Notes: generated from the letters alone by a model not told the origin. A DNA stretch of 64,000 nucleotides from Bacillus cereus G9842 (GCF_000021305.1 NC_011772.1:4254001-4318000); one strand, 5' to 3'. Positions 21,375 to 31,354 are shown, counted from the first letter of the stretch. A program made the numbers and translations.

Positions 21375-23695
21375 CACCTATTATATGTCTTATCATATGT
21401 GATTTTACTTTGAAAGGTTCCATTTTCCCCTTTAAAAACATAGGAAATAGCACCTTGCTTGTCCGTGCGCCATATCGCACTCCCCATCTTCCCCAAACGT
21501 TCTATTACTTCTTTATGCGGGTGTCCATATCTATTCTGCTTACCAACAGATATAATCGCTACACGGGGCTGTATAACGTTCAAAAAAGACTCTATAGATG
21601 ACGTATTACTTCCATGATGAGCAACTTTTAAAACATCCACTCGCAAATCTGGATACGCAGATACTAAAAACTGCTCTCCTTCTTCTTCTAAATCGCCTGT
21701 AAATAGCCACGTCAATCCTCCAAATTTTGCCCATATTACAATTGAAGCATTATTTTCACTTTTTTCTTTTCCTTTTGGAGCTAAAACGAAAAACTCAGCT
21801 TCATTTACACTCCAACTTTCCCCTTCCCCCACTTCAGTTATTTTCATTTCCTTTTCTAATGCCTGTTTCTTTACTACTTTTTCTAATACTGCATCTTTTC
21901 CCTTCCGGCCAAATACAACTTCTTTTACAGGTATATATGATAATAATTCTTGCGCAGCACCTATATGATCTGCATCTCCATGCGTTACGATTAATTTATC
22001 AATTGTTTTAATACCTTCTTTTTGTAAATAGGGTATTAAAACATCAGTTCCAACAGAAAATTCATGCTTTTTTTGTTGCCACTCTTCCTTATTGACACGA
22101 AGCGTTCCACCTGTATCAATAAGATAAACCCCTTTATCATACGGAAGGCGAATTAATATTGCATCACCTTGTCCAACATCAATAAATGTTACACTTCCGC
22201 TTCCTCTAAAATATGGATATACATAATGACACGTGCTAATAAAAAGAAATATACTCACAACTATACAAACCATTTTTTTCGGCGCTCTCCTTTCCCAAAC
22301 TATCAATATACTGACAATACTCGTGCAATATACAGCTACAAGATTGAAGGACGTTTTCCCGAAAATAAGCTGGTTAAATGGTAAACTTTCACAATAACTT
22401 AGAAGAACATTAGACATACTCAAGCCTATTGATAACACATCCGCAAATCCTTTTGCGAGAAACGGGACAATTGGCATACACAGTAAAATAATAATGCTAC
22501 ATGGTAATACAATGATAGATAAAAACGGAACGTATAAAAGATTGAGGAAAATGCTATATGGAGAAAAATAACCAAAGTGATATAACAAGATCGGAGTACT
22601 AACGAGCTGTGAAATGATAGAAATATAAATAGAATTTCGGATTACTCCGTTGCTACTCCCTAATAAGAACGGAGCAGACAAAAGTAAAGCGAAGCTACCT
22701 ACAAAAGAAAACTGAAATCCAATATTAAAAACAAGATAAGGGTCATATATAAGCATACATATAGCTGTTACACTTAAAGCATCTAAACTAGATAAACGAA
22801 TCGAGCACATAAAAGCAATCAACATCAAAACTCCTGCTATAGAAGCCCTTATAACAGATGGTGACGCCCCTGCTAAAACCATATACAAAGGAATACAGAC
22901 GATAAGGCAAATTGTTGCTACCTCCCTCGTCGCACCACTTCTTAGCAAAATAAAATATACTATCCCCATTAACAATACAATGTGCGAACCTGAAATTGCT
23001 AACAAATGTATAAGACCAAACTGTTGATATTGCTCTTCCACTTCAAACGTCATTTGTTGTCTATCACCAAATAGTAACGCATTCATAAAAGCACCTGATT
23101 GCTCTGGAAACATTTCTGTAACTTTCGAGATTGCTTGTTGCCTCAAAAGGAGAATCCATTGCATAAGCGACAGTGATGTTTTATAGCATTCAGAAATATA
23201 TGTAGCCTCAAATGTGAAATGAATATGTTGCTTGTATAAATAATCACGGTAATTAAAACCATGAAAATTCCGAGCTGTTTGTGGTTCTTTCCTCTCACCC
23301 TCGAATACACATGATATCCCTGCGTATAATTGTTGCATTTTTTCCTTTTCCAGAGCTGATTTTATTCTATAACTTAATTGCACTATATTTTTATTGTGAT
23401 CTTCAAATTGAAAAGATAGGCGATCGCCATTAACAAGCGGTGTATTTTGTATAACACCTCTTGTAACTCCATAGGACTCTCCTAGAGACTTATTCCACCC
23501 TTGAACATAAGAAGTGTATATAGCGCCACTAAAGCACGCTACAATGCAAAAAAAGAAGGTTTTACGCGAAGTGCGATATAAACAGAAGAAAATATTTAAA
23601 AAGAGGCAAAAAACTATCAATAAAAGTGACGAGGAAAAGGCAATTGCAATCCCTATTATAAACGAGATTGCAACATACCCCCATTGTTCCTGCAA
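21374..23695 (-). CDS. comEC: DNA internalisation channel ComEC/Rec2
   Basis: The 773-residue competence protein forms the membrane channel for single-stranded DNA uptake. An N-terminal helix pair and soluble OB-like domain (about 60-165) are followed by the competence domain with many membrane helices (about 180-480) and a C-terminal metallo-beta-lactamase-like domain carrying THGDADHIGA at about 570 and HHGSNTSS at about 692. The start is TTG at 23695 with AGGAGTGAG upstream. It lies 14 bases after comEB on the same strand, in the classic comE order. Confidence 0.96.
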   Translation of the reverse strand: MQEQWGYVAISFIIGIAIAFSSSLLLIVFCLFLNIFFCLYRTSRKTFFFCIVACFSGAIYTSYVQGWNKSLGESYGVTRGVIQNTPLVNGDRLSFQFEDHNKNIVQLSYRIKSALEKEKMQQLYAGISCVFEGERKEPQTARNFHGFNYRDYLYKQHIHFTFEATYISECYKTSLSLMQWILLLRQQAISKVTEMFPEQSGAFMNALLFGDRQQMTFEVEEQYQQFGLIHLLAISGSHIVLLMGIVYFILLRSGATREVATICLIVCIPLYMVLAGASPSVIRASIAGVLMLIAFMCSIRLSSLDALSVTAICMLIYDPYLVFNIGFQFSFVGSFALLLSAPFLLGSSNGVIRNSIYISIISQLVSTPILLYHFGYFSPYSIFLNLLYVPFLSIIVLPCSIIILLCMPIVPFLAKGFADVLSIGLSMSNVLLSYCESLPFNQLIFGKTSFNLVAVYCTSIVSILIVWERRAPKKMVCIVVSIFLFISTCHYVYPYFRGSGSVTFIDVGQGDAILIRLPYDKGVYLIDTGGTLRVNKEEWQQKKHEFSVGTDVLIPYLQKEGIKTIDKLIVTHGDADHIGAAQELLSYIPVKEVVFGRKGKDAVLEKVVKKQALEKEMKITEVGEGESWSVNEAEFFVLAPKGKEKSENNASIVIWAKFGGLTWLFTGDLEEEGEQFLVSAYPDLRVDVLKVAHHGSNTSSIESFLNVIQPRVAIISVGKQNRYGHPHKEVIERLGKMGSAIWRTDKQGAISYVFKGENGTFQSKITYDKTYNR

Positions 23696-23709
23696 CTTAT
23701 ACTCACTCC

Positions 23710-24267
23710 TTATAGCATCATTTTTGCTTTCGTGAATACATGCTGTAATTCTTCCATTGATAAATTATCTTTTTCTAAAGACGCAAATAATTCTTTTAAC
23801 TCCGTATAACGTTTTTGCTCCTCTAATGCAGCAATATCATATTCTAGCGGAACGTGCTTCACTGTTACATTCGCTTGTTCAAATAACTCTATGGCGTATG
23901 GATGATTTTTATAATCCTGCGCATAATAAACCGCTGTAATACCACTTTGAATAATTGCCTTACAACATTGTAAACAAGGGAAATGCGTAACGTAAATTTC
24001 TGCTTCCTCTGTTTTCGCACCAAACTTGGCACATTGTAATAAAGCATTCATTTCGGCATGAATTGTCCGAACACAATGATTATCGATTACGTAACAACCA
24101 TCATCTATACAATGTACGCCACCTTTAATCGAACCATTATATCCACCAGCAATAATTCGTTTATCGCGAACGATTGTCGCTCCTACCGCAAGCCTTGTAC
24201 ATGTACTACGTAACGATAGTAGATGGCTTTGCGTCATAAAATATTGATCCCATGAAATTCGTTCCAT
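23710..24267 (-). CDS. comEB: ComE operon protein 2, dCMP/cytidine deaminase family
   Basis: The 185-residue zinc deaminase of the dCMP deaminase family has the HAEMNALLQC motif (His and Glu of the active site) and PCLQCCKAII for the two zinc cysteines. It is co-transcribed with comEA and comEC but is not needed for transformation in B. subtilis. The ATG at 24267 (MERISWDQYFM) was chosen: the in-frame GTG at 24276 lies in the TAGGTGA ribosome site. Confidence 0.93.
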   Translation of the reverse strand: MERISWDQYFMTQSHLLSLRSTCTRLAVGATIVRDKRIIAGGYNGSIKGGVHCIDDGCYVIDNHCVRTIHAEMNALLQCAKFGAKTEEAEIYVTHFPCLQCCKAIIQSGITAVYYAQDYKNHPYAIELFEQANVTVKHVPLEYDIAALEEQKRYTELKELFASLEKDNLSMEELQHVFTKAKMML

Positions 24268-24330
24268 ATTTTTCACCTACTTTTTTGTCTACTTGTAGTG
24301 TAGCGAAAGAAGAAAAACTTCGTCAATCTT

Positions 24331-24930
24331 TTACGGAATAATAATTTGATCTTTTATCTTTTCAAGAGACTTCGCACCAATCCCATCAATCTCTAATAAA
24401 TCTTCTATTTTCTGAAACGGACCATGTTCTTCTCGATATTTCAAAATACTTTCTGCCTTTCGAGAGCCAATTCCTGTAATCTTTTCCAATTGCTCCTTCG
24501 CTGCTGTATTTATTCGAATCTTGCCATCTTCCTTAGAAGAAGTAAACATCCCTTGTTCTGACTCATTTTTACTCGGTATATAAAGAAGCATTTGATCTTG
24601 TACAATTTGTGCTAAATTCACTTTTTTGATATCTACTTCTGATAAAAAACCACCAGCCTTTTGAACCGCATCCTTTACGCGATCTCCTTCCTTCATTTCA
24701 TATACCCCTTCTTTATTAACCGCTCCTTTCACATCAATTATAATTGTTCTTTTCTGTTCCTTTGTATCCGATATTTTCGGTTTACCCTTTTTTTCTATCT
24801 CCTTCTCTTGCACATTCATTGTAATAGGCGTTCGTTCTACACTCTGATTCGTTTTCCAAAAAACAAGAAAAAGTAAAGTTCCAATAATAGCTACTAAACC
24901 TAACCACTTTTTCGGAAAATCCCACATCAT
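24331..24930 (-). CDS. comEA: Competence protein ComEA, DNA receptor
   Basis: The 199-residue receptor binds extracellular DNA and passes it to ComEC. An N-terminal membrane anchor (about 9-27) is followed by a Lys/Glu-rich linker, an SLBB domain (about 62-115) and a double helix-hairpin-helix DNA-binding domain (about 135-199; LEKITGIGSRKAESIL and LLEIDGIGAKSLEKI). It is the first gene of comEA-comEB-comEC, with comER divergent 77 bases away. Two ATGs are adjacent at the start; 24930 is used. Confidence 0.96.
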   Translation of the reverse strand: MMWDFPKKWLGLVAIIGTLLFLVFWKTNQSVERTPITMNVQEKEIEKKGKPKISDTKEQKRTIIIDVKGAVNKEGVYEMKEGDRVKDAVQKAGGFLSEVDIKKVNLAQIVQDQMLLYIPSKNESEQGMFTSSKEDGKIRINTAAKEQLEKITGIGSRKAESILKYREEHGPFQKIEDLLEIDGIGAKSLEKIKDQIIIP

Positions 24931-25007
24931 TTTACACCTCTAATCATAAATTTATAACATCATTCATATTGTTTAGGAGAAAGCTGTTACGAAGGAGGGA
25001 TGAAACT

Positions 25008-25835
25008 TTGAACATAGGAATTATAGGGACAGGAAACATGGGGAATATACTAATCGATGCATTTTTAGAAACCCGTGCTGTCAAACCTTCGTGCCTTACA
25101 ATCATTAATCGGACGCCTGCCAAAGCATATCATATAAAAGAAAAATACCCTTCTGTTCATATAGCAAAAACAATCCCGGAAGTAATCGAACAATCACAAC
25201 TTATTTTTATTTGCGTTAAGCCGATAGATATATACCCTATCCTAAAAAAATACGCTGAACATTTTTCTGATGAAACGTGCTTAGTTTCTATTACGAGTCC
25301 AATATCTCCATCACAATTAGAGACTCTCGTACCTTGTCACGTCGCGCGTATCATTCCAAGTATCACAAACCGCGCCCTCTCTGGCGCCTCACTATTTACA
25401 TTTGGAGATAATTGCTCTGAAGAATGGCAACAAAAATTACTTCGTCTATTCAAAAACATTTCTACACCTCTTGTAATAGAAGAAGATATAACGCGCGTTT
25501 CATCTGATATAGCAAGTTGCGGTCCTGCTTTCTTTAGTTATTTACTACAATGCTTCATTAACGCTGCTGTAGATAAAACAAATATTACACACGAAGAGGC
25601 TACTACTTTAGTAAGTGAAATGGTCGTGGGGATGGGGAAATTACTTGAAAAAGAAATCTTCACATTACCTACCTTACAAGAAAAGGTTTGCGTGAAAGGC
25701 GGCGTTACTGGGGAAGGCATTCGGGTTTTAGAAGAACACGTTGGAGATATGTTCCATAAGTTAATCGAGCGAACACATGAAAAATTTGATGAAGATTTAG
25801 AATGCGTTGATCAGCAATTCAATAAACACACATAA
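25008..25835 (+). CDS. comER: ComER, pyrroline-5-carboxylate reductase-like protein
   Basis: The 275-residue protein has an NAD(P)-binding Rossmann start (IGIIGTGNMGNILIDAFL) and the P5C reductase fold, ending in the helical GGVTGEGI segment. It is divergent to comEA, as ComER in B. subtilis, where it is not needed for competence; a sporulation effect was reported in B. cereus-group species. The start is TTG at 25008 with AAGGAGGG upstream; the longer frame from 24969 has no ribosome site. Confidence 0.9.
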   Translation: MNIGIIGTGNMGNILIDAFLETRAVKPSCLTIINRTPAKAYHIKEKYPSVHIAKTIPEVIEQSQLIFICVKPIDIYPILKKYAEHFSDETCLVSITSPISPSQLETLVPCHVARIIPSITNRALSGASLFTFGDNCSEEWQQKLLRLFKNISTPLVIEEDITRVSSDIASCGPAFFSYLLQCFINAAVDKTNITHEEATTLVSEMVVGMGKLLEKEIFTLPTLQEKVCVKGGVTGEGIRVLEEHVGDMFHKLIERTHEKFDEDLECVDQQFNKHT

Positions 25836-25975
25836 TAAATACGTCATTTACATTCCAAATCCTTTTTATAAATAATTACTTTTTTACAATACATTTTCAC
25901 TTCAACTACTATTCCCACACTTTACGCATACGATCTTCAGATTATGCTAGAACTAAAAATACATCTTCTTTATAA

Positions 25976-26010
25976 AACAAAAGCAACCTTCTCGGTTGCT
26001 TTTGTTTTAT
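25976..26010 (+). terminator. Terminator after comER, abutting a bcr1 repeat
   Basis: A 13 bp perfect stem (25976-25988 with 25994-26006) with the tail TTTTAT. The last five bases (26006-26010, TTTAT) are also one end of the bcr1 copy. Confidence 0.85.
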
Positions 26011-26159
26011 CAAGCATTAACGGCCAGTAAGATCCCCACCTTAAAACTCAGCGAAAGCAAAGAAGTTAGGAGGGGGTCGGGCTGCCCGTAAAAGCCCGAT
26101 TGGTTCAACTAATAATCAGCGGGGAGCTTCGCACCCCGCTGATTAAAGTTTCACTTTAT
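26006..26159 (-). repeat. bcr1-type repeat, copy 1
   Basis: A 154 bp element read on the minus strand from ATAAAGTGAAACTTTAATCAG to ...TTGATAAA, with TTTAT (26006-26010 and 26155-26159) at both ends. It folds into hairpins (AATCAGCGGGG/CCCCGCTGATT and a longer inner arm around GGGCTTTTACGGGCAGCCC). It shares blocks and order with the copies at 48960 and 55552. Size, ends and folding match the bcr1 repeats of the B. cereus group as I remember them. It overlaps the stop codon of the neighbouring yqeM. Confidence 0.88.
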
Positions 26160-26905
26160 CCGTTTTTCTTCGCCATGAAGAAAATACGCTCTGTTTGTTC
26201 TGTAACTTCAAGTCGCTCAAAATCACCTGTTACACGAAGCACTGTAAAACCTGCTTCTTCAAGCCATTTCGTTAACTCTTCCACTTGATATGCACGTTGC
26301 ACGTGACATTCGTCAAACCGATGGTACACATCTTCTTCTGGATCTTGAACAAAGAATGTTAAATCATGCTCTACACTATTTGATTCTTCACCAGGGAAGC
26401 AATTCCAAATAAGAGATATTTCTTCTCCATTCACTGTATACGTTTCATTTTGAAATACATGATGTATTTTATATAAAGAATGTACATCAAATAAAAACAA
26501 GCCATCTTGGCGTAAATGGTGAAATACTCTTCTAAATGTTTCTTGCACTCCATCTTCTTGCAATACATAATTTAATGAATCACAAAAGATGGTTACACAA
26601 TCAAACTCACCTGGAACATCAAGCTCTCGCATGTCTTGTTGATAAAAAGGAATAAAGTATCCCTCTGCTCCCAGTTTTTGCTGAGCGACTGTTAACATTT
26701 CTTCTGAAAGATCGACACCTATTAAATCGTAACCCTTTTGCACAAGCGGAAGGGTTACATTACCCGTACCGCATGCTACATCAAGAATTTTTGCCTCTTT
26801 CATATCTGCTTGCTGCAGGCTTTCCTCTGTGAATTCCACCCATTTATCATAAGGGACATCATTCATTAGTTCGTCGTACAACAATGCAAATTGTTCGTAT
26901 TTCAT
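26156..26905 (-). CDS. yqeM: Class I SAM-dependent methyltransferase YqeM
   Basis: A 249-residue methyltransferase with SAM motif I at LDVACGTGNVTLPL (about 39-52), motif II IGVDLSEEML and an acidic motif near FDCVTIFCDSLNYV. It is the YqeM homologue: it starts 4 bases within the end of rsfS, the order found in B. subtilis. The substrate is unknown, probably an RNA or ribosome component judging by its neighbours. Its TAA stop codon lies inside the ATAAA end of the adjacent bcr1 repeat. Confidence 0.88.
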   Translation of the reverse strand: MKYEQFALLYDELMNDVPYDKWVEFTEESLQQADMKEAKILDVACGTGNVTLPLVQKGYDLIGVDLSEEMLTVAQQKLGAEGYFIPFYQQDMRELDVPGEFDCVTIFCDSLNYVLQEDGVQETFRRVFHHLRQDGLFLFDVHSLYKIHHVFQNETYTVNGEEISLIWNCFPGEESNSVEHDLTFFVQDPEEDVYHRFDECHVQRAYQVEELTKWLEEAGFTVLRVTGDFERLEVTEQTERIFFMAKKNG

Positions 26906-27258
26906 TGGCCTAGCTCTTCTGTAATATCTTCACGTGGCACATCGCCCCATAAACGCTCTAAATTATAGTGATTACGCTCATCTTTATGGAATACATGAGC
27001 AACTACATCTCCAAGATCAACTAATACCCAACGTGCTTCGTCAAAACCTTCCATACGTTGTACGTCGATTTGGAACTCATGTGCTTTTGATTTAATTTCA
27101 CGTGCAATTGCTTGCACTTGTTTATCTGAATTACCGTGACAAATAATGAAATAATCTGCAATTGGTGAAATACCTTGCATATTTAGGACAACCATATCTT
27201 CTGCTCTTTTATCATCAGCTGCTTTTGCCGCTAATACTAATAAATCTTTATCGTTCAT
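26902..27258 (-). CDS. rsfS: Ribosomal silencing factor RsfS
   Basis: A 118-residue RsfS/Iojap protein (YqeL) that binds ribosomal protein L14 and blocks subunit joining in starvation. Conserved parts visible are SPIADYFIICHGNSDKQVQAI, and MEGFDEARWVLVDLGDVVAHVF near the C-terminus. Its start overlaps the yqeK stop and its end overlaps the yqeM start by 4 bases each, showing translational coupling. Confidence 0.95.
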   Translation of the reverse strand: MNDKDLLVLAAKAADDKRAEDMVVLNMQGISPIADYFIICHGNSDKQVQAIAREIKSKAHEFQIDVQRMEGFDEARWVLVDLGDVVAHVFHKDERNHYNLERLWGDVPREDITEELGQ

Positions 27259-27824
27259 TTACTCATTTCCTCCTTGATAACTGCATTGTATGTTTGGAAT
27301 GTTAATGGATAAATCGTCTGATTTTTTTCCATTAAAAATTGAATTGTTTTCTTTAACGCAAATAATAAAGCTTGATTTATATCCGTATATGCGAGTTTAC
27401 GAGCCTCTTCCACACCTGGAAACTTTCGCCCTGGCTCAATGTAATCAGCTACATAAATCACTTTATCTAACATTGTCATGTTCTCATGACCACTTGTATG
27501 ATATGTAATAGCTTGCAAAATTTCAGAATCCGTAATGCCTACCTCTTTTTCTACTAAGTATGCCCCAACAGGCGCATGCCACAACTCTTTATTATAGCAA
27601 AGTAAATCTTTCGGCAAATCTTCACGTTTAATAATCTCTTCCATCTCTGAAATCGCTCTACATTTCGCATAATCATGGAATATAGCTGCCATCTCTGCTT
27701 TTTTCTCGTCCACACCGTATAACTTAGCCAGCTCAATCGCTGTCTCCATTACACCAATTGTGTGTGTATAACGTTTTTCATGCATTTGTTGTTTAACAAT
27801 ATGAAGTGCATTCTCACGATTCAT
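27255..27824 (-). CDS. yqeK: HD-domain bis(5'-nucleosyl)-tetraphosphatase YqeK
   Basis: The 189-residue HD hydrolase of the YqeK family cleaves Ap4A symmetrically into two ADP. Metal-binding residues are in [21 protein letters not shown] (the HD motif), [10 protein letters not shown] and YHTSGHENM. The start at 27824 ([13 protein letters not shown]) agrees with family alignments and leaves room for the GAGAGGA ribosome site; a much longer frame from 28001 runs within nadD and is discarded. The true start overlaps the nadD end by 11 bases. Confidence 0.92.
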   Translation of the reverse strand: MNRENALHIVKQQMHEKRYTHTIGVMETAIELAKLYGVDEKKAEMAAIFHDYAKCRAISEMEEIIKREDLPKDLLCYNKELWHAPVGAYLVEKEVGITDSEILQAITYHTSGHENMTMLDKVIYVADYIEPGRKFPGVEEARKLAYTDINQALLFALKKTIQFLMEKNQTIYPLTFQTYNAVIKEEMSK

Positions 27825-28383
27825 ACAACCCATTCCTCTCGATATATACCTGTACTTTTTCAGGAAGTAAGTATTTACACGTTTTCTTCTCCTTATATCT
27901 CTCACGTAATAAGGATGAAGAAACTGCAAATTCCGGAATTTCCACTGTAGTAATCTGATACGGCGTATGCAATGTGTACCCAGGTCTCGCAACTCCAACA
28001 AACGTTACAAGATTAAGTAAAGCTTCAATGTTATACCACTTCGGTAAATACTCAACCATATCCCCACCAATAATAAAGTGAAACTGCACATCCGGATACT
28101 TCTTCGTCAATTGCAACATAGTGTCATACGTATAAGATGGGCCCTTCCTGCTTAACTCTTCTAAACAAATAGAAAAGTGTTCTTCTGCCTCAGTCGCGAG
28201 CTCTAACATATGTAAACGTCTTTCTATACTTGTAATATTACGTCCTTGTTTATGTGGCGGAATCTGGTTTGGCAAGAACCATACTTCTTCCAAATCCAAA
28301 GCGTGATATACTTCATTTGCAATTAGCAAATGTCCATAGTGAGGCGGATCAAATGTACCGCCAATGATGCCAATTTTCCTCAA
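27814..28383 (-). CDS. nadD: Nicotinate-nucleotide adenylyltransferase NadD
   Basis: The 189-residue nucleotidyltransferase makes nicotinate adenine dinucleotide in NAD synthesis. The family motif [12 protein letters not shown] is at residues 8-19, and the second motif is around SSSLLRERY near the C-terminus. The start is TTG at 28383. A perfect inverted repeat lies in the 137 bases upstream, after yqeI. The gene overlaps yqeK at its 3' end. Confidence 0.96.
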   Translation of the reverse strand: MRKIGIIGGTFDPPHYGHLLIANEVYHALDLEEVWFLPNQIPPHKQGRNITSIERRLHMLELATEAEEHFSICLEELSRKGPSYTYDTMLQLTKKYPDVQFHFIIGGDMVEYLPKWYNIEALLNLVTFVGVARPGYTLHTPYQITTVEIPEFAVSSSLLRERYKEKKTCKYLLPEKVQVYIERNGLYES

Positions 28384-28409
28384 AAGAAACGCCCCTTCCT
28401 TTTACATAC

Positions 28410-28445
28410 AGCAACTCTCCTTGGTTAGGAATGAAGAGAGTTGCT
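28410..28445. repeat. Inverted repeat between yqeI and nadD
   Basis: Perfect 10 bp arms AGCAACTCTC (28410-28419) and GAGAGTTGCT (28436-28445). No T-run follows on either strand, so it is not a standard terminator; it may be a processing or attenuation hairpin in the yqeI-nadD message. Confidence 0.6.
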
Positions 28446-28520
28446 ATTAATAAAAGTTCAATTGGTTTCGCTCTCTACATCATTACGCATCAGCGATAAA
28501 AATAGCGCATGCTAATCTTT

Positions 28521-28814
28521 TTATCGAGGAAGCTTAATTTGTTTATTTTCTCTTGATTCTTTGTATAAAACGATTGTGCTTCCAATTACTTGAACGATTT
28601 CAGCACGTGCACCTTTTGCAAGTTCTTCCGCAACCTCACGGCGATCAAATTCACAGTTTTGTAATACACTTACTTTAAATAACTCACGAGCTTCTAAAGT
28701 ATCTGCGATTTGTTTAATCATATTTTCATTTACTCCGCCTTTTCCTACTTGAAAAATTGGTGTTAAATGATGTGCTTGTGCACGTAAAAATCTTTTTTGT
28801 TTTCCTGTTAACAT
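28521..28814 (-). CDS. yqeI: YhbY family RNA-binding protein YqeI
   Basis: The 97-residue protein is a single CRS1-YhbY (CRM) domain: MLTGKQKRFLRAQAHHLTPI, then VGKGGVNENMIKQIADTLEARELFKV, with the GxxG-type loop at KGGV. Such proteins bind pre-ribosomal RNA. The start at 28814 is 6 bases after the aroE stop and fits the family; an upstream frame to 28886 is inside aroE. Confidence 0.95.
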   Translation of the reverse strand: MLTGKQKRFLRAQAHHLTPIFQVGKGGVNENMIKQIADTLEARELFKVSVLQNCEFDRREVAEELAKGARAEIVQVIGSTIVLYKESRENKQIKLPR

Positions 28815-28819
28815 ATATG

Positions 28820-29653
28820 TTAGCCTCCAAGCTTTTCTATAACTAATTGTTTCATTCTCCCGATATTCGGTACACTTCCTGTCCACATTTCAAATGCAAG
28901 TGCTCCTTGATACACAAACATATCAATACCATTTTGAATGATTGCACCTTGCTCTTTTGCCTCACATAAAATTTTCGTTTCAAATGGATTATAAATTATA
29001 TCTGATACAATCGTTCCTTTTTTTAACGAACAAATTTGTAATGGCGTATGTTCGACGTGTGGATGCATACCTATTGTTGTCGTCTGAATGATAATATCAT
29101 AATTCCCTTGTTCTTCTGTCGCTTTTTCTAACGACAAAGCAACAGAATTAACATCGGCCGTACGTGCAGCAATAAGTTCTTTCGCCTTATCTACTGTACG
29201 ATTGGCTACATCAATCTCTTTTACACCTACATCAGCAAGAGAAAAATAAATAGCTCGGCTAGCACCACCTGCACCAAGTAACAAAATACGTTTCCCTTGA
29301 AGTGGTTCATGACTAATTGACTGCAACGCTCGAACAAAACCAATCCCATCTGTGTTGTAGCCAATTAACCTTCCATTCTTATGAACCACTGTATTTACTG
29401 CACCGATTTTCCTTGCCAATGGGTCAATCTCATCCAAATACTCCATAATAGCAACCTTGTGCGGAGTTGTTACATTAAATCCTGAAATACCTAATGCTTT
29501 TAAACCTCTTACTGCTTCCCCTAGCACTTCCTCTTCAACAAGAAACGCATGATAATGGGCATCCATATTCAAGTGTTCAAATGCATTGTTATGCATAACG
29601 GGTGATAATGAATGTCCAATTGGATTTCCGATTACACCATATAATTGTTTCAT
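28820..29653 (-). CDS. aroE: Shikimate dehydrogenase
   Basis: The 277-residue NADPH-dependent enzyme reduces 3-dehydroshikimate to shikimate in aromatic amino acid synthesis. It begins [18 protein letters not shown], with the shikimate-binding NVTTPHK (Lys, about residue 65) and Asp of the pair in YNTDGIGF, and the NADP loop [11 protein letters not shown] at about 125-135. It lies between yqeH and yqeI as in B. subtilis. Confidence 0.96.
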   Translation of the reverse strand: MKQLYGVIGNPIGHSLSPVMHNNAFEHLNMDAHYHAFLVEEEVLGEAVRGLKALGISGFNVTTPHKVAIMEYLDEIDPLARKIGAVNTVVHKNGRLIGYNTDGIGFVRALQSISHEPLQGKRILLLGAGGASRAIYFSLADVGVKEIDVANRTVDKAKELIAARTADVNSVALSLEKATEEQGNYDIIIQTTTIGMHPHVEHTPLQICSLKKGTIVSDIIYNPFETKILCEAKEQGAIIQNGIDMFVYQGALAFEMWTGSVPNIGRMKQLVIEKLGG

Positions 29654-29668
29654 AAATCCCTCTCCATA

Positions 29669-30775
29669 TTAAATTAAAGATTTACGTAGTGAAACACTTA
29701 CTCCTTTTGGTACGTGTGCAACAATTTTTGCTCCTGGTTCGTTCACAGTAACCCATCCTAATCCAGAGAATACAACATCCGTTTTAGGTTCACGAATATT
29801 AAATTCGTATTTCACTAGCTCAGGCATATTTGCTAATTCTTCTGGCGTTGGTGGGCTTAGTAAATCCCCAGCATGATTTTTATATAATTCATCTGCTTTC
29901 TCAAGCTTTGTACGATGAATTGTTAAGCGATTCGAGAAGTGACAAGTAAACGCACGACGACCACCACTTACATAATCAAAACGTGCCAATCCACTAAAGA
30001 ATAACGTTTGTTCTTCGTTTAATTGGAATACCATCGGCTTAATTTCTTTTGTTGGTGTAATAAGCTTTAAGCTTTGCTTTCCAACATAATGAGCCATTTG
30101 GTGGTGGTTAATAATACCTGGCGTATCATATAAAGAAGATTCTTCGTCTAATGGAATATCAATTAAATCAAGTGTTGTTCCTGGGAAATGAGATGTTGTA
30201 ATTACATTTTCAGTCTCATCACTAAATTCTTTAATCATACGATTAATAAATGTCGATTTCCCTACATTCGTACATCCAACAACGTAAACATCTTTGCCGC
30301 CGCGATAATACTCAATAGCATCTGCTAGTTCAGCAATTCCTTGTCCCTTCGCTGCACTAATTAAAAAGACATCTTCTGGTTTTAATCCTAGTTGCTTTGC
30401 ACTATAGCGCATCCAATGCTTTACTTTATCATGTTTTACTGACTTTGGAATTAAATCAGCTTTATTTCCAACAAGTAATACTTTATTATTTCCTACGAAA
30501 CGATGTAAACCAGGTAACCAGCTACCATTAAAATCAAAAATATCTACAATTTTGACTACTAATGCATCTGATTTTCCAATTCCATTTAAAATGCGTAGGA
30601 AATCATCATCTGTTAACGATACATCTTGAATTTCATTGTAATGCTTCAAGCGAAAACAACGTTGACAAATAACTTGTTCTTTCTCTAAAGATGAGGTAGG
30701 AGCATACCCCACTTCGTTTTTATTTTCTGTTTGAATTTCTACACCGCAACCAATACATTTAATTGTTTCAGTCAA
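29669..30775 (-). CDS. yqeH: Ribosome biogenesis GTPase YqeH
   Basis: The 368-residue circularly permuted GTPase is needed for 30S assembly. An N-terminal zinc finger (CIGCGVEIQ and CQRCFRLKHY) is followed by the permuted G motifs: NKADLI (G4) comes first, then GCTNVGKST (G1) and DTPG (G3). The C-terminal domain is the YqeH/NOA1 type. The start is TTG at 30775 with GGAGGAAT upstream, 3 bases after the yqeG stop, so the two are co-transcribed. Confidence 0.96.
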   Translation of the reverse strand: MTETIKCIGCGVEIQTENKNEVGYAPTSSLEKEQVICQRCFRLKHYNEIQDVSLTDDDFLRILNGIGKSDALVVKIVDIFDFNGSWLPGLHRFVGNNKVLLVGNKADLIPKSVKHDKVKHWMRYSAKQLGLKPEDVFLISAAKGQGIAELADAIEYYRGGKDVYVVGCTNVGKSTFINRMIKEFSDETENVITTSHFPGTTLDLIDIPLDEESSLYDTPGIINHHQMAHYVGKQSLKLITPTKEIKPMVFQLNEEQTLFFSGLARFDYVSGGRRAFTCHFSNRLTIHRTKLEKADELYKNHAGDLLSPPTPEELANMPELVKYEFNIREPKTDVVFSGLGWVTVNEPGAKIVAHVPKGVSVSLRKSLI

Positions 30776-30778
30776 ACT

Positions 30779-31291
30779 TTATTCCTCCCAGTTAATTAAA
30801 CCTTTTTTCTTCATATTTTTCATAATTCTGCGTTCAATTTTTCGATTAAAGCGCGTCACTAATCCGTCCGTTTGTGCTACCGGTACAACTAAAATTGTAT
30901 GAAGCCCTACTCGGTTTCCACCAAGCACGTCAGTCAGTAACTGATCTCCAATTACCACAACTTCCTCTGCCTGTAAACGCATCTCTTGTATCGCACGCTT
31001 AAACGCTCGAACAAATGGTTTACGTGCACTATGAATAAATGGAATGCCTAATGGGTCAGCAAAATCTTTTACACGTTGCTCATTATTATTTGAAACAACC
31101 GTTACTTGGATGCCGTGCTCTTTCATTTTCAAGAACCATTTTTCAAGTTGCGGGGTTGCATTTGGACGATCCCATTCAATTAAAGTGTTATCTAAATCAG
31201 TAATAACACCTTTAATCCCACGTTTTTTTAAATCTTCTGGTTGAACATGATATACATTTTTCACATATTCATTTGGTAAAAATAGTTTCAA
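30779..31291 (-). CDS. yqeG: YqeG family HAD IIIA-type phosphatase
   Basis: The 170-residue HAD hydrolase has the nucleophile motif DLDNTL (about residue 37), the Thr/Ser motif VVSNN, and the DxxGGN region VIGDQLLTDVLGGNRVG. YqeG proteins are linked to dephosphorylation of phosphatidylglycerophosphate-like substrates in plants and cyanobacteria; in Bacillus the substrate is not proven. It heads the yqeG-yqeH-aroE-yqeI-nadD-yqeK-rsfS-yqeM run. sda diverges upstream, separated by the DnaA-box region. Confidence 0.92.
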   Translation of the reverse strand: MKLFLPNEYVKNVYHVQPEDLKKRGIKGVITDLDNTLIEWDRPNATPQLEKWFLKMKEHGIQVTVVSNNNEQRVKDFADPLGIPFIHSARKPFVRAFKRAIQEMRLQAEEVVVIGDQLLTDVLGGNRVGLHTILVVPVAQTDGLVTRFNRKIERRIMKNMKKKGLINWEE

Positions 31292-31354
31292 TTTCTTTCA
31301 CCTCTTTGAGGATTTTTCATAAAATTTTTCGACAACATTTTTCGATATATAACC

